Assembly: GCF_027924965.1 (NCBI RefSeq)
Contig: NZ_AP027056.1
Span: 1,240,001-1,304,000, forward strand
DNA length: 64,000 nucleotides
DNA from: Limnohabitans sp. TEGF004
Lineage (GTDB): Bacteria > Pseudomonadota > Gammaproteobacteria > Burkholderiales > Burkholderiaceae_C
Direction of reading: 5' to 3'
A program made the translations under genes and the position numbers. This document shows positions 9,633 through 23,473 of this stretch, piece by piece (the stretch's first letter is position 1; the number at the start of each line of letters is the position of its first letter). The notes below the pieces were generated by a model. That model saw only the letters and a program-made list of their open reading frames with translations. It made no database searches and was not told where the DNA came from.

Positions 9633-12245
9633 ATGAACGCCTTGGCTAACCTTTACCGAAAGGACAAGGCGGCATTGCTGCTGGCCGCGTCCCAACCAAA
9701 TTCCAAATCAATTACCACCCCACGTAGCGTGAAAACCTTGTTGCACAAGCTGTGCAGCATGACTGACGACACCTTACGTAACCTCTGGGACGCTGCAGGC
9801 TTTGACCAGCAGTTGTGCTTGGTGGCAGTGGGCGGCTATGGCCGTGGTGAGTTGTTTCCATACTCAGACGTGGATGTGCTTTTGCTCATGCCCGATGGCA
9901 CATCGCCCGAGAAGGACGACGCGCTCAAAGCCAAGATTGAAAAATTCATCGGCAGTTGCTGGGACACAGGCTTAGAAATTGGCTCCAGCGTGCGCACCGT
10001 GACCGAGTGCGTGCAAGAAGCATCTGCAGACATCACCGTGCAAACTTCGTTGCTCGAAGCGCGTTTTTTGGTGGGCAGCGTGAAGCTGTTCAAAACCTTC
10101 CAAAAACACTACGCGATCGCGCTTGACCCCAAAGCTTTCTTTGTGGCCAAGACCGCCGAGATGCGTCAACGCCACGCCAAGTTCGAAAACACGCCTTACT
10201 CGCTAGAACCCAATTGCAAAGAATCGCCAGGCGGCATGCGCGATTTGCAAGTGGTGCTGTGGGTAGCCAAAGCCGCAGGCTTGGGTGACAGCTGGGAGAG
10301 CTTGGGCCGCAAAGGCTTGGCGACAGACTTTGAAGTCAAACAACTCAAACGCAACGAAGACGCCTTGGCACTCATCCGCACACGCTTGCATTTGGCGGCC
10401 AAACGCCGCGAAGACCGCTTGGTGTTTGACTTGCAACACGCCGTCGCCCAAAGCTTGGGGCTGGGTGTGGAAGAAGACGGCACGCTGAACGCCCGCGTGG
10501 CCAGCGAAGCGCTGATGAAGCGCTATTACTGGGCGGCCAAAGCGGTAACCCAGCTCAACCAAATTTTGTTGCTCAACATCGAAGAACGCCTGAGCAGCAA
10601 CCAACACGAGCTGCGTCCCATCAACGAGCGCTTTGCCGACAAGGCAGGCATGCTCGAAGTGACCAGCGACGACGTGTATATGAACAACCCACACGCGATT
10701 CTGGAAACCTTCTGGTTGTACGAATCCACGGTGGGCATCAGCGGTCTGTCGGCTCGCACGCTGCGAGCGCTGTACAACGCTCGCACCTTGATGGATGGCA
10801 AGTTCCGCGCAGACCCGGTGAACCGTGAGATGTTCATGCGCATCTTGCAGGCCCCCAGCGGCATGACGCACGCGGTGCGCTTGATGAACCAAACTTCGGT
10901 GCTCGGCCGCTACCTGTGGCCCTTCCGTCGCATCGTGGGCCAGATGCAGCATGACCTGTTCCACGTCTACACCGTGGACCAACACATCTTGATGGTGCTG
11001 CGCAATGTGCGCCGCTTCTTCATGGCCGAGCATGCGCATGAATACCCGTTTTGCTCGCAACTCGCTGCGGGTTGGGACAAGCCTTGGATCTTGTTTGCAG
11101 CCGCGTTGTTCCACGACATTGCCAAAGGCCGTGGCGGCGACCACTCACAACTGGGCCGTGGTGAAGTGCGCAAATTTGCGCGTGACCACAGCATCGACAA
11201 AGAAGACGCCAAGCTCATTGAGTTCTTGGTGGGCGAACACTTGACCATGAGCAACGTCGCCCAAAAACAAGACTTGAGCGACCCCGATGTGATTCAAGCC
11301 TTCGCCAAACGCGTGGGCAACGAGCGCAACCTCACTGCGCTGTACCTGCTGACGGTGGCCGACATTCGCGGCACCAGCCCCAAGGTGTGGAACGCATGGA
11401 AAGGCAAGCTGCTGGAAGACTTGTACCGCTACACCGCCCGCGCTTTAGGTGGCCGTGCGCCGGATGCAGCCGCTGAAGTTGAGATTCGTAAAACCGAAGC
11501 CCTCACCATGCTCGCGCTGTATGCGCTGCCGTTTGAGGCCCACAAAGATTTATGGGCTACCTTAGACGTGGGCTACTTCATGCGCCACGATGCCGCCGAC
11601 ATTGCCTGGCACACACGCCAGCTCTCGCGCAGCTTGTCGATTGCCAAAGCGCAAAACACCCCCATGGGTGTGACCGTGCGTGCGCGTTTGTCTCCCGTGG
11701 GCGAAGGCTTGCAGGTGATGGTGTATTCACCTGACCAGGCAGATTTGTTTGCGCGCATCTGCGGCTACTTTGACCAAGCGGGCTTCAACATTTGGGATGC
11801 CAAAGTGCACACCGCCACCAACGGCTACGCGCTAGACACCTTCCAAGTGGTGAGCAGCCATTTTGAAGAGCACTACCGCAACCTCATCAACATGGTGGAG
11901 ACGGGGTTAACTGAAACCATCGTCGAAGCCAAACCCTTACCAACGGTCGGCAAAGGCCGCGTGTCACGCCGCGTCAAGAGCTTCCCCATCGCGCCGCGTG
12001 TGACCTTGCAGCCCGACGAACGTGCGCAAAAGTGGTTGTTGAGCATCTCAGCCAGCGACCGCGTGGGCCTGCTTTACAGCGTGGCGCGTGTGTTGGCCAA
12101 CCACAAGGTGAACTTGTTGCTGGCCAAAATCAGCACCTTGGGCGAACGCGTGGAAGACACGTTCTTGATTGACGGCGCGGCTTTGCAGCAAAACAGAGCG
12201 CAGCTGGAAATTGAGACGGAACTGCTCGCCGCCTTGCAGGCTTAA
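9633..12245 (+). CDS. glnD: Bifunctional uridylyltransferase/uridylyl-removing enzyme GlnD
   Basis: 870 residues, close to the E. coli length (890). GlnD senses glutamine and adds or removes UMP on PII proteins, controlling nitrogen assimilation. Domains: nucleotidyltransferase with [17 protein letters not shown] at about 67-83 (metal-binding Asp pair in SDVDV), a PII-uridylyltransferase middle region, an HD hydrolase domain with [13 protein letters not shown] at about 493-505, and two C-terminal ACT domains at about 695-770 and 800-868 that bind glutamine. It follows map by 12 bases without a strong Shine-Dalgarno sequence. Its last four bases overlap the end of def on the opposite strand. 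Confidence 0.97.
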   Translation: MNALANLYRKDKAALLLAASQPNSKSITTPRSVKTLLHKLCSMTDDTLRNLWDAAGFDQQLCLVAVGGYGRGELFPYSDVDVLLLMPDGTSPEKDDALKAKIEKFIGSCWDTGLEIGSSVRTVTECVQEASADITVQTSLLEARFLVGSVKLFKTFQKHYAIALDPKAFFVAKTAEMRQRHAKFENTPYSLEPNCKESPGGMRDLQVVLWVAKAAGLGDSWESLGRKGLATDFEVKQLKRNEDALALIRTRLHLAAKRREDRLVFDLQHAVAQSLGLGVEEDGTLNARVASEALMKRYYWAAKAVTQLNQILLLNIEERLSSNQHELRPINERFADKAGMLEVTSDDVYMNNPHAILETFWLYESTVGISGLSARTLRALYNARTLMDGKFRADPVNREMFMRILQAPSGMTHAVRLMNQTSVLGRYLWPFRRIVGQMQHDLFHVYTVDQHILMVLRNVRRFFMAEHAHEYPFCSQLAAGWDKPWILFAAALFHDIAKGRGGDHSQLGRGEVRKFARDHSIDKEDAKLIEFLVGEHLTMSNVAQKQDLSDPDVIQAFAKRVGNERNLTALYLLTVADIRGTSPKVWNAWKGKLLEDLYRYTARALGGRAPDAAAEVEIRKTEALTMLALYALPFEAHKDLWATLDVGYFMRHDAADIAWHTRQLSRSLSIAKAQNTPMGVTVRARLSPVGEGLQVMVYSPDQADLFARICGYFDQAGFNIWDAKVHTATNGYALDTFQVVSSHFEEHYRNLINMVETGLTETIVEAKPLPTVGKGRVSRRVKSFPIAPRVTLQPDERAQKWLLSISASDRVGLLYSVARVLANHKVNLLLAKISTLGERVEDTFLIDGAALQQNRAQLEIETELLAALQA

Positions 12246-12778
12246 TCGTCCGCGTCGTCCAAGCCCGGAAACAACACATCGGTGTAGCCAAAGCGAGAGA
12301 AGTCGCGCACGCGCATGGGGTACAGCTTGCCAATGAGGTGGTCACACTCATGTTGCACCACCCGCGCATGAAAGCCCTCGACCGTGCGGTCAATCGGCAG
12401 GCCTGTTTCGTCAAAGCCCTGGTAACGCAAACGTTTGAAACGAGGCACCACACCTCGTAGGCCCGGTACTGACAAGCAGCCTTCCCAGCCCTCTTCTTCC
12501 TCATCCCCAAGGGGCGTGAGCACAGGGTTGATGAGCACGGTGTACGGCACCACAGGCGCATCGGGGTAACGTGGGTTGACCTCGCCTGAACCAAATACCA
12601 CCACTTGCAAATCCACACCAATTTGCGGCGCGGCCAAGCCAGCGCCGTTGGCGGCCAGCATGGTGTCGTCGAGGTCTTTGAGCAGTGCTTGCAACTCTGG
12701 CGTGTTGAAAGCCTTCACGGGTTGCGCCATACGAAGCAGACGCTCGTCGCCCATTTTCAAGATCTCGCGAACGGCCAT
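12242..12778 (-). CDS. def: Peptide deformylase
   Basis: 178 residues. It removes the N-formyl group from nascent proteins. All three active-site motifs are present: [10 protein letters not shown] at 45-54, EGCLSVPG at 99-106 (metal ligand Cys101) and QHECDH at 142-147 (ligands His143 and His147, catalytic Glu144). A good AAGGA lies 7 bases before the ATG at 12778. It is the last gene of the Hpt-smc-zipA-ligA-def run, 9 bases after the ligA stop. Its stop overlaps the glnD stop by 4 bases in a tail-to-tail arrangement, leaving no room for an intergenic terminator. Many Burkholderiales have a second copy beside fmt, so this may be one of two. Confidence 0.96.
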   Translation of the reverse strand: MAVREILKMGDERLLRMAQPVKAFNTPELQALLKDLDDTMLAANGAGLAAPQIGVDLQVVVFGSGEVNPRYPDAPVVPYTVLINPVLTPLGDEEEEGWEGCLSVPGLRGVVPRFKRLRYQGFDETGLPIDRTVEGFHARVVQHECDHLIGKLYPMRVRDFSRFGYTDVLFPGLDDADD

Positions 12779-12787
12779 GTCGTGTCC

Positions 12788-16263
<3,476 letters not shown>

Positions 16264-16278
16264 GTTCTTATTTTTCTA

Positions 16279-19200
16279 TCAAGCATCCACCATGGACACA
16301 GCGGACTCCATGTCCACTGCAACGATACGTGAAACGCCTTGTTCTTGCATGGTCACGCCAATGAGTTGCTCGGCCATTTCCATAGCAATCTTGTTGTGCG
16401 AGATGAAAAGGAATTGGGTTTCTTTGGACATGCTCGACACCAGTTTGGCATAGCGCTCGGTGTTGGCGTCGTCCAGAGGCGCGTCCACTTCGTCCAGCAA
16501 ACAGAACGGTGCTGGGTTGAGTTGGAAAATCGCAAAGACCAAAGCAATTGCAGTCAGCGCTTTTTCGCCGCCCGACAGCAAGTGAATGGTTTGGTTTTTC
16601 TTGCCGGGAGGCTGGGCCAGCACTTGCACGCCAGCGTCCAAAATTTCGTCGCCTGTCATCACTAAGCGGGCATTGCCACCCCCAAAGAGTTCGGGGAACA
16701 TGCGGCCAAAGTGTTCGTTCACGATCTTGAACGTGCCGCCCAAGAGCTCACGGGTTTCGCCGTCGATCTTGCGAATGGCGTCTTCCAGCGTGTTCATCGC
16801 GTCGGTCAAGTCTTTGGTTTGCGCGTCCAAGAACAGCTTGCGTTCGCTGGCACTGGCTAACTCTTCCAACGCGGCCAAGTTCACAGCGCCCAAAGCGGTG
16901 ATCTCGCGGTGCAAGCGGTCAATCTCGCCTTGCAAACCACCCAAGCGCACGTTGTTGGCGAGGATGGAGGCTGACACAGCTTCGAGGTCGGCTTGTGCCT
17001 CGGTCAAGAGATTGGTGTATTGCTCCAAACCCAAACGAGCGGCTTGCTCTTTGAGTTGGAAGTCGGTGATGCGTTGGCGCAAGGGCTCCAACTCACGCTC
17101 GAGCTGCAAGCGGCGTTCGTCGCTGGCACGCAGTTTGGTGGTGAGGTCGTCGTACTCGCTGCGCTTGGCGGCCAAAGCGGCTTCGCGCTCCATTTTGATG
17201 TTCAACGCGTTTTGCAAGCCAGCTTGTGCTGCGGCATCGGTCAAACGTGTGAGGTCTTCTTGCACACGCGCTTCTTCACTTGACACCGAAGCGGCTTGTT
17301 GCGTAGCGGTGTCGATGATGCGTTTGAGTTCGGCTTCGCGTGTGGCCAAGCTGCGTTGGGCAAACTGGGCTTCTTGGGCTTGGCGTTCCAAGCTGCGTTG
17401 TTGCTCGCGGCTGTCGTTCAAACGGCGCTCGGCGTTGATGACGGCTTCGTCAAGCTGGGCATGGCGCTCTTGGCTGTCGGCCAATTGCATGTCCAGTTCT
17501 TCAAAGCGGGCTTCTGCGGTGGCGCGGCGTTCTTGCAAGTCGGCCAATTGGGCTTCGACCTCGGACAAATCACCACTGATTTGCTCGCTGCGTGCGCGGG
17601 TTTGTTCGGCCAATTGGCTCAGGCGCAAAGTCTCCACTTGCAGCTCATGCGCGGTGGATTGGGCAGCGGTGGCTTCAGCACGGATGCTGATCAAGCGCTG
17701 CGATGACTCGCTGTAAGCCGCCTCAGCACGCACCAAGGTGTTGCGAGCTTCATCGGCGATGAAGATTTGCGCCTTGCTGCTCTTGTCGAGGTTTTCAATT
17801 TCTTGGGCACGTGCCAACAAGCCCGACTGCGCGTTGTCTTGCGCATAAAAGCTCACGCTGTGTGCGCTGATGGCGTGACCGCTCGGCACATAAATGACTT
17901 GACCTGGTTGCAAGCTGCTGCGCTTGGCCAAAGCTTCGTCGAGGTTAGGTGCTGTGAAGCAGCCGTTGAGCCAGTCAGTCAACAAGGCTTTTTGGCCGGC
18001 ATCGTTCAAACGCAATAGGTCTGAAAGCTTTGGCAACGCACTTTGTGCGTCTGGAGCAGCCGCGCTAGGTGCGGTGTAGAAAGCCAGCTTGGTGGGCGGC
18101 ACATCCGTTTGGAAGGCGCGCACGATGTCTAAGCGAGACACTTCGAGCGAAGCCATACGCTCGCGCAAAGCAGCTTCAAGTGCGTTTTCCCAGCCGGCTT
18201 CGATGTGGATGCGACTCCACAAAGCTTGTAAACCATCCAAGCCGTGCTTGGCCAACCAAGGCTTGAGTTTGTCGTCGGTCTGTACTTTTTCTTGCAAGGC
18301 TTTGAGGGCTTCCAAACGAGCAGACAAATCGGCTTGCTTGGCTTGCTCGTCGTTCACCGCTTGTTGCGCCGTGCGGCGGGCTTCGTCGAGCACAGGCACA
18401 TTGGCTTGCAATTCTTCCAGTTGCGCAGCCGTCACTTCGGCGTGGGCTTGCGCCTCTTGCAACTGTTCTTTGAGGTTGTTCAGACGCACTTCATCGGGTG
18501 CGGCCAAGGCGTTTTTGTCAGCGCTCAAACGCTCTTGGCGGGCGTTGAGGTTGCGGCTTTGCTCTTCGATGTTGCGCTGGTCTGCAGCCAACACCTGAAT
18601 TTGTTGCTGCACTTGAGCCACGCTGCCGCGTTGCTCGTTGCTGCGCTGTTGGGCGATGCGCAAGGCTTCTTCCAACTCGGGCAGTTGCATGGCCTGCTCT
18701 TCCACTTGCGCGGCGAGCATGACGGCTTTTTCTTCACCGTCCATGGCCATGGAGGCCAGGTTTTCAATCTCTTGTTGTGCTGTTTCGGACTGTGACGCCC
18801 AATGCGCAGTTTGTTCTTTGATTTGAATCAGGCGGGCTTCGGCGCGTTGGCGGCCTTCCACCACAAAGCGAATCTCGGCTTCTAAACGGCCCACTTCGGC
18901 GCTGGCTTCGTACAACGAGCCTTGCGCTTGGTTCACTTGGTCGCCCGCTGCATAGTGGGCTTGACGCACGGTTTCTAGGTCGGCTTCGATGTGGCGCAAA
19001 TCGGCAATGCGCGACTCTAGGTCGTTCACCGCTTTGTCCGCTTGGGTTTTGATGCCCACTTGGTCGGCTTCGGCCTCGGCGCGGCGCAAGAACCACAGCT
19101 GGTGCTGCTTCAGCGTCACATCGGCGTTGAGCGCGTGGTAACGCTGAGCCACTTCGGCTTGTTTCTCCAACTTTTCAAGGTTGGCATTCAACTCGCGCAA

Positions 19201-19791
19201 GATGTCTTCCACGCGGGTCAAGTTTTCGCGGGTGTCGCTCAGGCGGTTTTCAGTTTCGCGGCGGCGCTCTTTGTATTTGGAAACACCCGCAGCCTCTTCC
19301 AAGAACAAACGCAGTTCTTCGGGCTTAGATTCAATGATGCGGCTGATGGTGCCCTGACCAATGATGGCGTAGGCGCGTGGGCCCAAACCTGTGCCCAAGA
19401 ACACGTCTTGCACGTCACGGCGACGCACAGGTTGGTTGTTGATGTAGTAGCTAGAGCCCCCATCACGCGTCAGCACACGCTTGACCGCGATTTCTGGGAA
19501 CTGGCTCCATTGGCCGCCCGCACGGTGGTCGGCGTTGTCAAACACCAATTCCACGCTCGAGCGGCTGGCCGCTTTACGGGTGGTCGTGCCATTGAAAATA
19601 ACGTCTTGCATGGACTCGCCACGCAGCTCGGAAGCTTTGGACTCGCCCAGCACCCAGCGCACGGCATCCATGATGTTGGATTTGCCGCAACCGTTGGGAC
19701 CTACAACGCCGACCAATTGGCCGGGCAATAAGAAATTGGTGGGTTCCGCAAAGGACTTGAAACCCGATAACTTGATTGAATTCAGACGCAC
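16279..19791 (-). CDS. smc: Chromosome segregation protein SMC
   Basis: 1,170 residues. SMC forms a ring-shaped ATPase that compacts and segregates the chromosome with ScpA/ScpB. Visible parts: N-terminal Walker A GPNGCGKSN at 31-39, a long first coiled coil (about 165-500, rich in Glu/Gln/Ala/Leu heptads), hinge domain at about 515-640, second coiled coil (about 640-1010), and C-terminal head with LSGGEKALTA and Walker B CLLDEVDAPLDD. The start is the GTG at 19791, supported by GAGAGG 6 bases upstream and by the usual beginning RLNSIKLSGFKSFA. It follows the small Hpt gene by 28 bases and precedes zipA by 15. Confidence 0.97.
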   Translation of the reverse strand: MRLNSIKLSGFKSFAEPTNFLLPGQLVGVVGPNGCGKSNIMDAVRWVLGESKASELRGESMQDVIFNGTTTRKAASRSSVELVFDNADHRAGGQWSQFPEIAVKRVLTRDGGSSYYINNQPVRRRDVQDVFLGTGLGPRAYAIIGQGTISRIIESKPEELRLFLEEAAGVSKYKERRRETENRLSDTRENLTRVEDILRELNANLEKLEKQAEVAQRYHALNADVTLKQHQLWFLRRAEAEADQVGIKTQADKAVNDLESRIADLRHIEADLETVRQAHYAAGDQVNQAQGSLYEASAEVGRLEAEIRFVVEGRQRAEARLIQIKEQTAHWASQSETAQQEIENLASMAMDGEEKAVMLAAQVEEQAMQLPELEEALRIAQQRSNEQRGSVAQVQQQIQVLAADQRNIEEQSRNLNARQERLSADKNALAAPDEVRLNNLKEQLQEAQAHAEVTAAQLEELQANVPVLDEARRTAQQAVNDEQAKQADLSARLEALKALQEKVQTDDKLKPWLAKHGLDGLQALWSRIHIEAGWENALEAALRERMASLEVSRLDIVRAFQTDVPPTKLAFYTAPSAAAPDAQSALPKLSDLLRLNDAGQKALLTDWLNGCFTAPNLDEALAKRSSLQPGQVIYVPSGHAISAHSVSFYAQDNAQSGLLARAQEIENLDKSSKAQIFIADEARNTLVRAEAAYSESSQRLISIRAEATAAQSTAHELQVETLRLSQLAEQTRARSEQISGDLSEVEAQLADLQERRATAEARFEELDMQLADSQERHAQLDEAVINAERRLNDSREQQRSLERQAQEAQFAQRSLATREAELKRIIDTATQQAASVSSEEARVQEDLTRLTDAAAQAGLQNALNIKMEREAALAAKRSEYDDLTTKLRASDERRLQLERELEPLRQRITDFQLKEQAARLGLEQYTNLLTEAQADLEAVSASILANNVRLGGLQGEIDRLHREITALGAVNLAALEELASASERKLFLDAQTKDLTDAMNTLEDAIRKIDGETRELLGGTFKIVNEHFGRMFPELFGGGNARLVMTGDEILDAGVQVLAQPPGKKNQTIHLLSGGEKALTAIALVFAIFQLNPAPFCLLDEVDAPLDDANTERYAKLVSSMSKETQFLFISHNKIAMEMAEQLIGVTMQEQGVSRIVAVDMESAVSMVDA

Positions 19792-19819
19792 TGAAAAGCC
19801 TCTCTAGACACAGCCTGAA

Positions 19820-20167
19820 TCATAAAGCGCTGAGGCACGCGCGAACTTCGACCAGCAAGGCCTCCAAACTAGGTACTAATGCAGTAAATATGGGGCCTGT
19901 CACGTCCAGCGGCTTCTCACGGCTGGTTTGGTACAGGTCAGTCATGGCTTGGGCCAAAGACTCCGCAGCAAACAAAGGCATGAAGCCTTTCAGGGCATGC
20001 AACGAATGCTCCACCTTCAAGGCGTCACCAGATGCCAAACCGGCTTGGATGATGGCCATTTCTTGGACCAAGCTTTGCTCAAATGTCACCACCAGCTCGC
20101 GCAATTGGTCGGCCTCGAAGGCAAATTCTTTGGCACGGGTCAGGTCAAGCAAGGGAGATATAGACAT
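19820..20167 (-). CDS. Orphan Hpt (histidine phosphotransfer) domain protein
   Basis: A 115-residue, mostly helical protein if started at the ATG 20167. It could begin six codons earlier at a GTG (20185); neither start has a clear Shine-Dalgarno sequence. The core EHSLHALKGFMPLF at about residues 53-66 matches the Hpt four-helix-bundle motif HxLKG, in which the His (His57 here) would accept phosphate from a receiver domain. No kinase or receiver domain is attached, and no two-component genes are next to it. It lies upstream of smc (28 bases) on the same strand and is divergent from dapC, with overlapping -10-like elements between them. Partner and role are unknown; a link to cell-cycle control is only suggested by the smc context. 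Confidence 0.72.
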   Translation of the reverse strand: MSISPLLDLTRAKEFAFEADQLRELVVTFEQSLVQEMAIIQAGLASGDALKVEHSLHALKGFMPLFAAESLAQAMTDLYQTSREKPLDVTGPIFTALVPSLEALLVEVRACLSAL

Positions 20168-20195
20168 AAGGTTCAGATTGATCACAGAGCGCGGG

Positions 20196-20202
20196 GATAA
20201 TA
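20196..20202. promoter_or_regulatory. Overlapping divergent -10-like elements between the Hpt gene and dapC
   Basis: On the plus strand GATAAT (20196-20201) lies exactly seven bases before the dapC ATG, with TTCAGA 18 bases upstream as a weak -35 candidate. On the minus strand the same bases read TATTAT (20202 to 20197), 11 bases before the GTG at 20185. The two units may therefore compete for the same melted region. Neither lead gene has a visible ribosome-binding site. Confidence 0.5.
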
Positions 20203-20208
20203 GCAGCC

Positions 20209-21402
20209 ATGAACCCCCTTCTTTCGAGTCTGCAGCCCTATCCTTTTGAGCGGCTGAAGCAACTTTTCTCCACCGTCACACCCAACCCCGCGTATGCGCC
20301 CATCAGCCTAGGCATTGGCGAGCCACGCCATGCCACGCCGCAGTTGGTGTTGGATGCTTTGGCCAAAGCCACCGCCCAGTTGGCTGCGTATCCTGCCACC
20401 GCTGGTTTGCCAGCGCTGCGCGAGTCGTGCGTGAACTGGATGCAGCGCCGCTATGGCTTGAAGCTCGACGCCGCCACGCAAGTGCTCCCCGTCAACGGCT
20501 CACGCGAGGCCTTGTTTGCTTTTGCGCAAACGGTGATTGACCCCACGCGTGACGCAGTGGTGGTTTGCCCCAACCCGTTCTACCAAATCTACGAAGGCGC
20601 TGCACTGTTGGCAGGTGCACAAACTTATTACGCGCCCAGCGACCCTGCGCTCAACTTCAACGTCAACTGGGACAGCGTGCCTGCCGAGGTCTGGGCCAAA
20701 ACCCAACTCTTGTTTGTGTGCTCACCCGGCAACCCCACGGGCGCTGTGATGCCCATGAGCGACTGGGAAAAGCTGTTTGCCTTGAGCGACAAGTACGGCT
20801 TTGTGATTGCCAGCGACGAGTGCTACAGCGAAATCTATTTCCGCGAAGATGCGCCTTTGGGTGGCCTGGAAGCCGCCGCCAAGCTGGGCCGCACCGACTT
20901 TAAAAACTTGGTGGCCTTCACCAGCTTGTCCAAGCGCAGCAATGTGCCGGGCATGCGCAGCGGTTTTGTGGCGGGCGACGCCAACATCCTCAAACAGTTC
21001 TTGCTGTATCGCACCTACCACGGCTCAGCCATGAGCGGCATGGTGCAAGCTGCCAGCATAGCGGCATGGGACGATGAAGCCCATGTGGTGGCCAACCGTG
21101 AGCAATACCGCCAAAAGTTTGCGGCTGTGACCCCACTGCTTGAAGCGGTGATGGATGTGCGCTTGCCCGACGCTGGTTTTTACCTGTGGGCTGCGGTTCC
21201 TGGTGGGGACGACGTAGCCTTCGCCCGCGACTTGCTGGCTCAATACAATGTGACAGTGTTGCCGGGCAGCTACTTGGCCAGAGATGCCCAAGGCTTCAAT
21301 CCCGGCGCTGGTCGAATTCGCATGGCCTTGGTGGCAGAAACCGCCGAATGCTTAGAAGCCGCGCAACGTATCGTGGCGTTTATCAAAAACACCCATTCCT
21401 GA
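20209..21402 (+). CDS. dapC: Succinyldiaminopimelate transaminase
   Basis: 397 residues, class I/II PLP aminotransferase fold. It converts N-succinyl-2-amino-6-ketopimelate to N-succinyl-L,L-diaminopimelate in the lysine and peptidoglycan precursor pathway. Markers: an ISLGIGEP(R/K) motif near residue 28, [11 protein letters not shown] around 123-133, SPGNPTG around 174-180, SDECYSEI (cofactor-binding Asp and Tyr) around 203-210, and [15 protein letters not shown] with Lys242 as the PLP-bearing residue. Being immediately before dapD and dapE supports DapC over other aminotransferases. The ATG at 20209 is seven bases after GATAAT. dapD follows after 34 bases. Confidence 0.95.
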   Translation: MNPLLSSLQPYPFERLKQLFSTVTPNPAYAPISLGIGEPRHATPQLVLDALAKATAQLAAYPATAGLPALRESCVNWMQRRYGLKLDAATQVLPVNGSREALFAFAQTVIDPTRDAVVVCPNPFYQIYEGAALLAGAQTYYAPSDPALNFNVNWDSVPAEVWAKTQLLFVCSPGNPTGAVMPMSDWEKLFALSDKYGFVIASDECYSEIYFREDAPLGGLEAAAKLGRTDFKNLVAFTSLSKRSNVPGMRSGFVAGDANILKQFLLYRTYHGSAMSGMVQAASIAAWDDEAHVVANREQYRQKFAAVTPLLEAVMDVRLPDAGFYLWAAVPGGDDVAFARDLLAQYNVTVLPGSYLARDAQGFNPGAGRIRMALVAETAECLEAAQRIVAFIKNTHS

Positions 21403-21436
21403 TTTCATTCTTAATTTCAACGTAGAGAAGACAACC

Positions 21437-22273
21437 ATGACTCAACACCAACTCCAACACGTCATCGACAACGCTTGGGACAACCGCGCCAACATCAGCG
21501 CGACCGACGCCTCCAAAGAAGTGCGCGATGCCGTGAACCACGTGATTGCCGAATTGAACGCTGGCCGCTTGCGCGTCGCCACCCGTGAAGGCGTGGGTCA
21601 ATGGACCGTGCACCAATGGCTGAAGAAAGCTGTGTTGTTGTCTTTCCGTTTGAACGACAACCGCGTCATGAAATCTGGCGACTTGGCCTTCTACGACAAA
21701 GTGGACACCAAGTTTGCCCACCTGAGCGAAGAAGAAATGAAAGCCGCTGGCGTGCGCGTGGTGCCACCAGCTGTGGCACGTCGCGGTAGCTTTGTGGCTG
21801 CGGGTGCGATTTTGATGCCCTCTTACGTGAACATCGGCGCCTATGTGGACAGCGGCACCATGGTTGACACATGGGCCACCGTGGGTTCATGCGCACAAAT
21901 CGGTAAGAACGTGCACTTGTCTGGCGGCGTGGGCATTGGCGGCGTGTTGGAGCCTTTGCAAGCCAACCCCACCATCATTGAAGACAACTGCTTCATCGGC
22001 GCTCGCTCTGAAGTGGTGGAAGGCGTCATCATCGAAGAAAACTCGGTGCTCGGCATGGGCGTGTTCATCGGTCAATCGACCCCCATCTTTGACCGCGCCA
22101 CCGGCGAAATCAGCTACGGCCGCGTGGCTTCTGGCTCTGTGGTGGTGGCAGGCAACATTCCTAAAGTCGCTGCCAACGGCGCGCCTTACAGCATGTACGC
22201 AGCCATCGTGGTCAAGCGCGTGGACGCACAAACCCGCTCGAAGACCAGCATCAACGACTTGTTGCGCGACTAA
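21437..22273 (+). CDS. dapD: Tetrahydrodipicolinate N-succinyltransferase
   Basis: 278 residues, the normal DapD size. It transfers succinate from succinyl-CoA to tetrahydrodipicolinate. The N-terminal 100 residues are helical, including [23 protein letters not shown]. From about residue 105 on there is a left-handed parallel beta-helix of hexapeptide repeats (for example [24 protein letters not shown]), with the active-site loop around [14 protein letters not shown]. DapD works as a trimer in the cytoplasm. The start ATG has a purine-rich AGAGAAG upstream, so it carries a normal leader, unlike dapC. dapE begins 21 bases after the stop. Confidence 0.97.
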   Translation: MTQHQLQHVIDNAWDNRANISATDASKEVRDAVNHVIAELNAGRLRVATREGVGQWTVHQWLKKAVLLSFRLNDNRVMKSGDLAFYDKVDTKFAHLSEEEMKAAGVRVVPPAVARRGSFVAAGAILMPSYVNIGAYVDSGTMVDTWATVGSCAQIGKNVHLSGGVGIGGVLEPLQANPTIIEDNCFIGARSEVVEGVIIEENSVLGMGVFIGQSTPIFDRATGEISYGRVASGSVVVAGNIPKVAANGAPYSMYAAIVVKRVDAQTRSKTSINDLLRD

Positions 22274-22294
22274 TTTTTCGCACAGGTCATATCG

Positions 22295-23473
22295 ATGTCT
22301 CGCACACTCCAGCTCACCGAGCAACTCATCTCGCGCCCTTCGGTCACACCCGAGGACGCGGGCTGTTTGGACATCATCACCGCAAGGCTTGCGCCCATCG
22401 GTTTTGAGTGTGAGCGCATCGACAGCGGGCCAGACACGTTTCGCGTTAGCAACCTCTGGGCTGTCAAACGCAGCGCACGCGCAGGCGCCAAAATACTGGT
22501 GTTCGCAGGCCACACCGATGTGGTGCCCACCGGCCCCATCGACCAATGGACCAGCGACCCCTTCACCCCCACCCACCGCGACGGCAAATTGTTTGGTCGT
22601 GGTGCCAGCGACATGAAAGCGTCATTGGCAGCGATGGTGGTGGCGTGTGAAGAGTTTGCTGCCGCTCAAGCCGATGCCAACATCAACATCGCCTTCTTGC
22701 TAACCAGCGACGAAGAAGGACCAGCACTTGATGGCACGGTCAAAGTCTGCGAAGTCTTGAAGGCCCGTGGCGAAACACTCGACTGGTGCATCGTGGGTGA
22801 GCCCACATCCGTGGAGCGCACCGGCGACATGATCAAAAACGGCCGCCGCGGCACGATGAGCGGCAAGCTCACCGTCAAAGGCGTGCAAGGCCACATTGCT
22901 TACCCACAACTCGCCAAAAATCCCATCCATTTGTTGGCCCCTGCGTTGGCCGATTTGGTAGCGATTGAATGGGACCAAGGGAACGACTTCTTCCCACCCA
23001 CCAGCTGGCAAGTGAGCAACATCCACGCAGGCACAGGTGCGAGCAACGTGATTCCTGGCGAATGTGTGGTGGACTTTAATTTCCGCTTCTGCACCGAATC
23101 CACGCCTGAGCAATTGCAACAGCTCCTGACTGCGGTGCTTCACAAACACAGCTTAGAGTTCGACCTCAAATGGACCATTGGCGGCCTACCCTTCCTCACC
23201 ACACCTGGTGATTTGGTGGGCGCCGTTCAACGCGCCATCCACGACGAAACTGGCATTGACACCGAGCTGTCCACCACCGGCGGCACCAGCGACGGGCGCT
23301 TCATTGCGCAAGTCTGCCCGCAAGTCATTGAGCTTGGCCCACCCAACGCCACCATTCACAAAATCAACGAGTTTGTGGCCGTGGCTGATTTGGATCCCCT
23401 GAAAAACATTTATCGCCGTGTGCTGGAACAGCTGCACGGCTTGGCCTCACAGGCCAACACGTCCGCACAATGA
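22295..23473 (+). CDS. dapE: Succinyl-diaminopimelate desuccinylase
   Basis: 392 residues, M20 metallopeptidase family. It removes succinate from N-succinyl-L,L-diaminopimelate, giving L,L-diaminopimelate. Motifs: [14 protein letters not shown] (first zinc His and the following Asp) around 68-81, [14 protein letters not shown] with the bridging Asp around 104-117, [12 protein letters not shown] (general base Glu) around 136-147, and [10 protein letters not shown] in the C-terminal half. A dimerisation lid domain lies at about 180-290. The stop overlaps the prmB start (ATGA, 23470-23473), so translation is probably coupled. It is slightly longer than E. coli DapE (375). Confidence 0.97.
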   Translation: MSRTLQLTEQLISRPSVTPEDAGCLDIITARLAPIGFECERIDSGPDTFRVSNLWAVKRSARAGAKILVFAGHTDVVPTGPIDQWTSDPFTPTHRDGKLFGRGASDMKASLAAMVVACEEFAAAQADANINIAFLLTSDEEGPALDGTVKVCEVLKARGETLDWCIVGEPTSVERTGDMIKNGRRGTMSGKLTVKGVQGHIAYPQLAKNPIHLLAPALADLVAIEWDQGNDFFPPTSWQVSNIHAGTGASNVIPGECVVDFNFRFCTESTPEQLQQLLTAVLHKHSLEFDLKWTIGGLPFLTTPGDLVGAVQRAIHDETGIDTELSTTGGTSDGRFIAQVCPQVIELGPPNATIHKINEFVAVADLDPLKNIYRRVLEQLHGLASQANTSAQ

